Below are positions 50,064 to 53,573 of a stretch of DNA of 53,573 nt, piece by piece; position 1 is the stretch's first letter; each line of letters opens with the position of its first letter. The stretch is from Oscillospiraceae bacterium (GTDB lineage: Bacteria; Bacillota; Clostridia; Oscillospirales; CAG-382), in the NCBI GenBank assembly GCA_015064485.1, contig SVSD01000002.1, forward strand, positions 113,709-167,281, read 5' to 3'. The notes beneath the pieces were generated by a model that was given only the letters and a program-made list of their open reading frames with translations, made no database searches and was not told where the DNA came from. The position numbers and the translations under genes are program-made.

Positions 50064-51776
50064 TTGTATACAAGATACAACAACAAAATGAAAGAAATTG
50101 TAGACCGTTATAAAAAGAGCGGTTTACAAACAGGAAAAAGCAATACGGCTTACGATAAAGGTGAGTCGATGCTGACAGGAGAAGAAAACAAGGCAAAAGC
50201 CCCTACACAATCTTCTTACGGAGATTTAGCTTTGGGTGTGGGCGCTTCTGCCAAGCAAACTGTTCAATCGGCTTATTCGAAGCTGTTCCCGAACGCCAAA
50301 AACAAGGATTTGTTCGGAGGTATCGATGAAAAAGAGATTGAAAAGAATATCCCGCTTGCCGAAAGCGTTATCGAAAAAAACAAGAACGCAAACCCGTTGA
50401 ATCGAAGGACATTTGAAAACCTTCCGTATTTGAAACCCGGTCTTGCAACCTTTTATACCGCCGCTTTTTCAGGAAATTATGAGGCGGCAAACGCGGCAAG
50501 AACACTTGCTTATACGGAGGATGCGGGGGTGAGCCTTGCGGAGGTTGACAGTAAAGAAAAGGAAGAACCGGAAAGCAACAAAAGATATGTCAATGCTGAC
50601 ATTGGTTTGAATGTTCGTGAATCGCCTGGGACCGATAAACAAATAATCGAAAAGTTAAGTAAGGGCGACGAGGTTGAGTTCACCGGAAATAAAACAGGCA
50701 AGATAGGCAATCATGAATGGGCAGAAATACGGGTTGGTGAAGAAACAGGCTGGGTAGCGGCGGAGTATCTTAATACGGAAATGCCGTATGATATGTATGT
50801 TTTCGGCAGAACAGATAATACCGAAAGCGAAACGCCACAGCATGACAAAACTAATGCTCAGACAAATAACAAAGGCGCCGGAGCAAGATATGTAGGCGAA
50901 AAAACCATCAGTATGCGTGCTGTCGCAGGTTTCAGAGGTCATACTAAAGCAACTATTGATTACGGACAGAGCGTAGAATACACCGGGAACAACAAAATTC
51001 TCGATGGTATCAAGTGGGCAGAAGTAAAACACGGCAATAAAACCGGGTGGGTAATGGCTAACAGTTTGAAAACAGCAATTCCTGGTTCGTTCATTGACAA
51101 GAATGTTCCTGAAGGAATGATTGTTAATCAAAGTATGGATTTGGAAAAAAGAACTAAACATTTGAACGAAAAGATTCCCGAATGGATGACGGATACTCAA
51201 TATTTTTCGAATGTTGATGAAAAAATGATAAATTGGTTCAAAGCCAAAGGTGCAACAGTACGCTATACTGGTCAATATTGTTTGCCTCTTGAAAATTTCC
51301 AGTATATTTCTCAGGGTTTTTACGGAAGAACTTCTCACGCTGGGAAACACGGTTATGAATCAGGAAATTTGGGAGCTATAGACATAGCGGCGCCAAGGGG
51401 AGAACCTGTATATTCGGTTTTAGAAGGAAAGGTTGTTTACACACCTTCGCCTGGCTTTGATGATTTTCACAGAGTAACTGTTGAAACAAAGATCAATGGT
51501 GAAATTTATTATTTAGAATATTTACACCTTGAAGATGTCAATGTTAAAACAGGACAAATATTAAAGATGGGAACTAATATAGGTACTGTTGGTGGATGGT
51601 TAAGAAATGGTCCATCTGATAAAAACATACACCTTGATTTTCGCATTTACAAATTCACAAATGAAAACAACAAAGATTTCAGTAGCGATGGCGCAAAACA
51701 ATTCTTCGATCCGTTCGAGTTTTTTGATTTTGACAAACAGTATGGATATGAATTGACACACCATGATTATCATTAA
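50064..51776 (+). CDS. Two-SH3b protein with a C-terminal M23-like peptidase domain
   Basis: A 570-residue protein without signal peptide. It begins at a TTG with AAAGGG about 7 bases upstream; the next ATG is codon 9. Residues 61-170 form a helical region of unknown type. Two SH3b domains follow (about 174-238, NADIGLNVRESPG to GWVAAEYL; and 274-337, ISMRAVAGF to GWVMANSL). Residues 404-530 are M23/LytM-like: YISQGFYGRTSHAGKHGYES, GAIDIAAPRGEPVYSVLEGK, YLEYLHLEDV and NIHLDFRIY. D440, H488 and H523 fit, but the usual H-x-G-x-D spacing is changed and the last H-x-H is H-x-D. It probably acts on, or binds, cell walls. A truncated copy lies at 53215. Confidence 0.85.
   Translation: MYTRYNNKMKEIVDRYKKSGLQTGKSNTAYDKGESMLTGEENKAKAPTQSSYGDLALGVGASAKQTVQSAYSKLFPNAKNKDLFGGIDEKEIEKNIPLAESVIEKNKNANPLNRRTFENLPYLKPGLATFYTAAFSGNYEAANAARTLAYTEDAGVSLAEVDSKEKEEPESNKRYVNADIGLNVRESPGTDKQIIEKLSKGDEVEFTGNKTGKIGNHEWAEIRVGEETGWVAAEYLNTEMPYDMYVFGRTDNTESETPQHDKTNAQTNNKGAGARYVGEKTISMRAVAGFRGHTKATIDYGQSVEYTGNNKILDGIKWAEVKHGNKTGWVMANSLKTAIPGSFIDKNVPEGMIVNQSMDLEKRTKHLNEKIPEWMTDTQYFSNVDEKMINWFKAKGATVRYTGQYCLPLENFQYISQGFYGRTSHAGKHGYESGNLGAIDIAAPRGEPVYSVLEGKVVYTPSPGFDDFHRVTVETKINGEIYYLEYLHLEDVNVKTGQILKMGTNIGTVGGWLRNGPSDKNIHLDFRIYKFTNENNKDFSSDGAKQFFDPFEFFDFDKQYGYELTHHDYH
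50244..50596 (+). repeat. Duplicated segment, first copy
   Basis: These 353 bases (codon 61 onward of the SH3/M23-like gene) recur without gaps at 53221-53573. By eye I count about 17 substitutions, nearly all before the last 110-140 bases, which look identical. The copy continues past the right edge. Confidence 0.92.
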
Positions 51777-51795
51777 ATGTAAAAAGGAGCATTTT

Positions 51796-53103
51796 ATGAA
51801 AAAAATCCTGTTATTCACCCTTATTTCAGCTTTGCTTGCCACATCTATGGCATCGTGTAAGGTAGAACCCAAGGAAGATGAAGTTGGCGAAGATGAAGTT
51901 GGCAATGACGAAGTTATCGAAGACGAAGTTACCGATGATGAAGTTATCGAAGATGAAGTTATCGAAGATGAAATGGTTAAAGAATCCGAAGCCAAAACGG
52001 TTGACGGTATCCCAAAAGAACTCTACGACACATACGGCTTCTCGGTTATTCATCCCGAAAAAGACGATTACAGCTACATCCGCATAAACTTTGACGAAAG
52101 CCGTGAAATAAGCGGATATGCCAAACTTGGTATAGGATATGCGTTCGGCGAGGACATAGGATACATTGATTCAAACGGAGCGTTTTATAGCGGGCTTCCC
52201 GAGGGTGGCAAGTATTCATACTTAAGAGATTGGCAGGATGCAGAAGTTCCGGATATCGAAGGTGTTGATGCTGTTGCTGCTTCGCCTTACGGCGGTAATC
52301 TTTTGATGTTCTCAAAAGACGGCAAATACGGATATTTGAATACCGACGGAGAAATCGTAATAGAAGCGCAGTTTTATGAAGCCCGTCCTTTTTCCGATGG
52401 TCTTGCCGCTGTATGCCGTGAGTACGGTGATTGTCTTGAATACATAAATGAAAGCGGCGAAACCGCTTTGAAGTTTGAGGATGCAAATGGGTATTACAAT
52501 ATATTTCAGATGTCAGATGAAGAACCGTCCTGCGACTTTTCGGACGGTGTGGCACTTGTCTATTGTGGGAATGAAGGCTTTTGTATAGACAAGCAAGGAA
52601 ATCGTCTTAATGTAAAAAATCCTGTTGGTATGCACAAGCAAGGACGCATCGCTTTTTATGACGAAGAGACAAAACTTTACGGATTTGCCGATAAATACGG
52701 AAATATAGTTATTCCCGCCGTCTATCACGGGGTGTTTGATTTTTCACAAAGCGGAATTGCTCTTGTGAAATCAACGAGAAACTACAATATACCCGAGGAA
52801 GCTCAAAAATTTGAAGTTGCTAATTATTACAGAGGGTACATTGACACAGAAGGAAATGTTGTTATACCCATTGAGTTTGAACAACCTTGGTGGTACTATG
52901 GGACAAAAGGACTTATTGAGCCTTTTGAATCATACGGTGTTGTATCGCTATACAAACAAGGATATATATACTATTACAGATACGATGGCACACTGCTTGG
53001 CAAAAAACCTCGTATGGCATATGTATCGTATGAAAATGAGAGTTATAAAATAAATGTTGCCGAATACTGGCAATGGGTAAATGACGGAAAGGCTGTCGGA
53101 TAA
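51796..53103 (+). CDS. WG-repeat lipoprotein with acidic linker
   Basis: A 435-residue lipoprotein. The signal peptide MKKILLFTLISALLATSMAS is followed by the lipobox cysteine (MASC). Residues about 27-61 are seven pentapeptides of the type E-D-E-V-G/I. The rest is built from WG-type repeats: GYIDSNGAFY, GYLNTDGEIVIEAQFYEARP, EYINESGETALKF, GFADKYGNIVIPAVYHG and GYIDTEGNVVIPIEFEQPWW. Such repeats form a beta structure of unclear function, often on cell surfaces. AAAAGGAG precedes the ATG. It starts 19 bases after the SH3/M23-like gene, so the two may be co-transcribed. Confidence 0.88.
   Translation: MKKILLFTLISALLATSMASCKVEPKEDEVGEDEVGNDEVIEDEVTDDEVIEDEVIEDEMVKESEAKTVDGIPKELYDTYGFSVIHPEKDDYSYIRINFDESREISGYAKLGIGYAFGEDIGYIDSNGAFYSGLPEGGKYSYLRDWQDAEVPDIEGVDAVAASPYGGNLLMFSKDGKYGYLNTDGEIVIEAQFYEARPFSDGLAAVCREYGDCLEYINESGETALKFEDANGYYNIFQMSDEEPSCDFSDGVALVYCGNEGFCIDKQGNRLNVKNPVGMHKQGRIAFYDEETKLYGFADKYGNIVIPAVYHGVFDFSQSGIALVKSTRNYNIPEEAQKFEVANYYRGYIDTEGNVVIPIEFEQPWWYYGTKGLIEPFESYGVVSLYKQGYIYYYRYDGTLLGKKPRMAYVSYENESYKINVAEYWQWVNDGKAVG
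51874..51978 (+). repeat. 15-base tandem repeat encoding acidic pentapeptides
   Basis: Seven units of 15 bases of the form GAAGATGAAGTTNNN, each encoding (E/D/N)-D-E-(V/M)-X. Unit order is EDEVG, EDEVG, NDEVI, EDEVT, DDEVI, EDEVI, EDEMV. It follows the lipobox directly and can change length without breaking the frame. Confidence 0.9.
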
Positions 53104-53121
53104 AAAATAATAAATACGAAC

Positions 53122-53156
53122 CCCCGCAGTAAGTGTGACTTACTGCGGGGTTAATT
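53122..53156 (+). terminator. Terminator of the WG-repeat lipoprotein gene
   Basis: CCCCGCAGTAAG and CTTACTGCGGGG form a perfect 12-bp stem with a 5-base loop, followed by TTAATTTT. Confidence 0.85.
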
Positions 53157-53165
53157 TTAAATTTG

Positions 53166-53194
53166 TTGACAACAAAAAATGTGTACTGTATAAT
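53166..53194 (+). promoter_or_regulatory. Promoter of the truncated SH3/M23-like copy
   Basis: A perfect TTGACA (53166-53171) and a perfect TATAAT (53189-53194), 17 bases apart, directly ahead of the truncated copy. It is closer to consensus than the promoter of the full copy. Confidence 0.87.
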
Positions 53195-53214
53195 GAAGGT
53201 GTACATATTTCGGA

Positions 53215-53573
53215 TTGAGTGCTTCGGCCAAACAAACGGTTCAATCGGCTTATTCAAAGCTGTTCCCGAACGCCAAAAACAAGGATTTGTTCGGAAGCAT
53301 CGACGAAAAAGAGATTGAAAAGAATATCCCACTTGCCGAAAGTATTATCGAAAAGAATAAGAACGCAAACCCGTTTAATCGAAGGACATTTGAAAACCTT
53401 CCGTATTTGAAACCCGGCCTTGCAACCTTTTATACCGCCGCTTTTTCGGGAAATCATGAAGCGGCAAACGCGGCAAGAACACTTGCTTATACGGAGGATG
53501 CGGGGGTGAGCCTTGCGGAGGTTGACAGTAAAGAAAAGGAAGAACCGGAAAGCAACAAAAGATATGTCAATGC
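53215..53573 (+). CDS. 5'-truncated second copy of the SH3/M23-like gene, cut by the right edge
   Basis: Open from a TTG (53215) to the end of the window; an in-frame TGA lies 7 codons upstream of it. From codon 3 it matches the first copy from residue 61: SASAKQTVQSAYSKLFPNAK and so on through the start of the first SH3b domain. The first 60 residues of the full protein are missing. AAGG lies about 15 bases ahead of the TTG, too far for a normal site, so the true start is uncertain. It may be a shortened gene or the first part of a pseudogene. Confidence 0.7.
   Translation, partial: MSASAKQTVQSAYSKLFPNAKNKDLFGSIDEKEIEKNIPLAESIIEKNKNANPFNRRTFENLPYLKPGLATFYTAAFSGNHEAANAARTLAYTEDAGVSLAEVDSKEKEEPESNKRYVN
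53221..53573 (+). repeat. Duplicated segment, second copy
   Basis: Gap-free match to 50244-50596 at about 95 percent identity by eye. The left junction is sharp: bases before 53221 bear no relation to those before 50244. Confidence 0.92.

Noticed and set aside
50244-53573. Mobile element causing the duplication
   Set aside because: No transposase, terminal inverted repeat or target-site duplication is visible at the junction.

Overview
The window looks like chromosomal DNA of a low-GC, Gram-positive, anaerobic member of the Clostridia, probably an Oscillospirales/Ruminococcaceae-like gut lineage. Support comes from Shine-Dalgarno sequences ahead of most genes, TTGACA/TATAAT promoters with 17-base spacers, a T-box leader, a clostridial-type AbrB with a zinc-knuckle tail, SpmA/SpmB and a SpoIID-like protein, Mini-ribonuclease III, WhiA, a single DnaE-type polymerase and a NifS/NifU pair. 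The genus assignment is inference. I saw no tRNA, rRNA, CRISPR array, transposase or integrase.

Layout. 1-2.0 kb: a minus-strand T-box operon with a LeuA-like protein whose catalytic motifs are gone, followed by a TIM-barrel-like gene cut by the window edge; a stranded LRR-protein fragment lies divergently beside it. 2.7-7.5 kb: a minus-strand housekeeping run rimO-pgsA-cysE-cysS-mrnC plus a small membrane protein. 7.7-10.2 kb: a small membrane protein, a DUF1349-like protein, rplM-rpsI and abrB, all minus. 10.3-16.9 kb, plus strand: spmA-spmB, murB-whiA-dnaE. 16.9-24.0 kb, minus: dinB with a small partner under a LexA-like box, a Na/Pi cotransporter, tsaE-recD2-HD protein. 24.1-26.1 kb, plus: acpP-iscS-iscU.

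26.2-27.4 kb is the most unusual stretch. An acidic low-complexity lipoprotein is followed by two tandem copies of a promoter, a structured RNA and the start of a small gene. Comparing the copies shows compensatory base changes in two helices and a conserved loop-tail pseudoknot; only the second copy keeps a full 48-codon reading frame.

27.3-29.2 kb, minus: a small Cys-rich protein, an EEP-family phosphodiesterase/nuclease and a TtcA-like enzyme. 29.4-34.7 kb, plus: a class B PBP, a DUF3810-like protein, an RlmD-like methyltransferase and a flavodoxin. 34.7-40.7 kb, minus: a repeat-bearing membrane protein, a SulP transporter without STAS, a SpoIID-like pair and a SLOG-type protein. A 59-residue ribbon-helix-helix protein at 40.8 kb sits under its own palindrome. 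Then two paralogous membrane proteins (minus), an MBOAT/SGNH O-acetylation pair, an NSS transporter (plus), gdhA (minus) and a MATE transporter (plus).

50.0-53.6 kb is accessory in character: an SH3/M23-like protein, a WG-repeat lipoprotein with a 15-base acidic repeat, and a second, 5'-truncated copy of the SH3/M23-like gene that has acquired its own consensus promoter and runs off the right edge.
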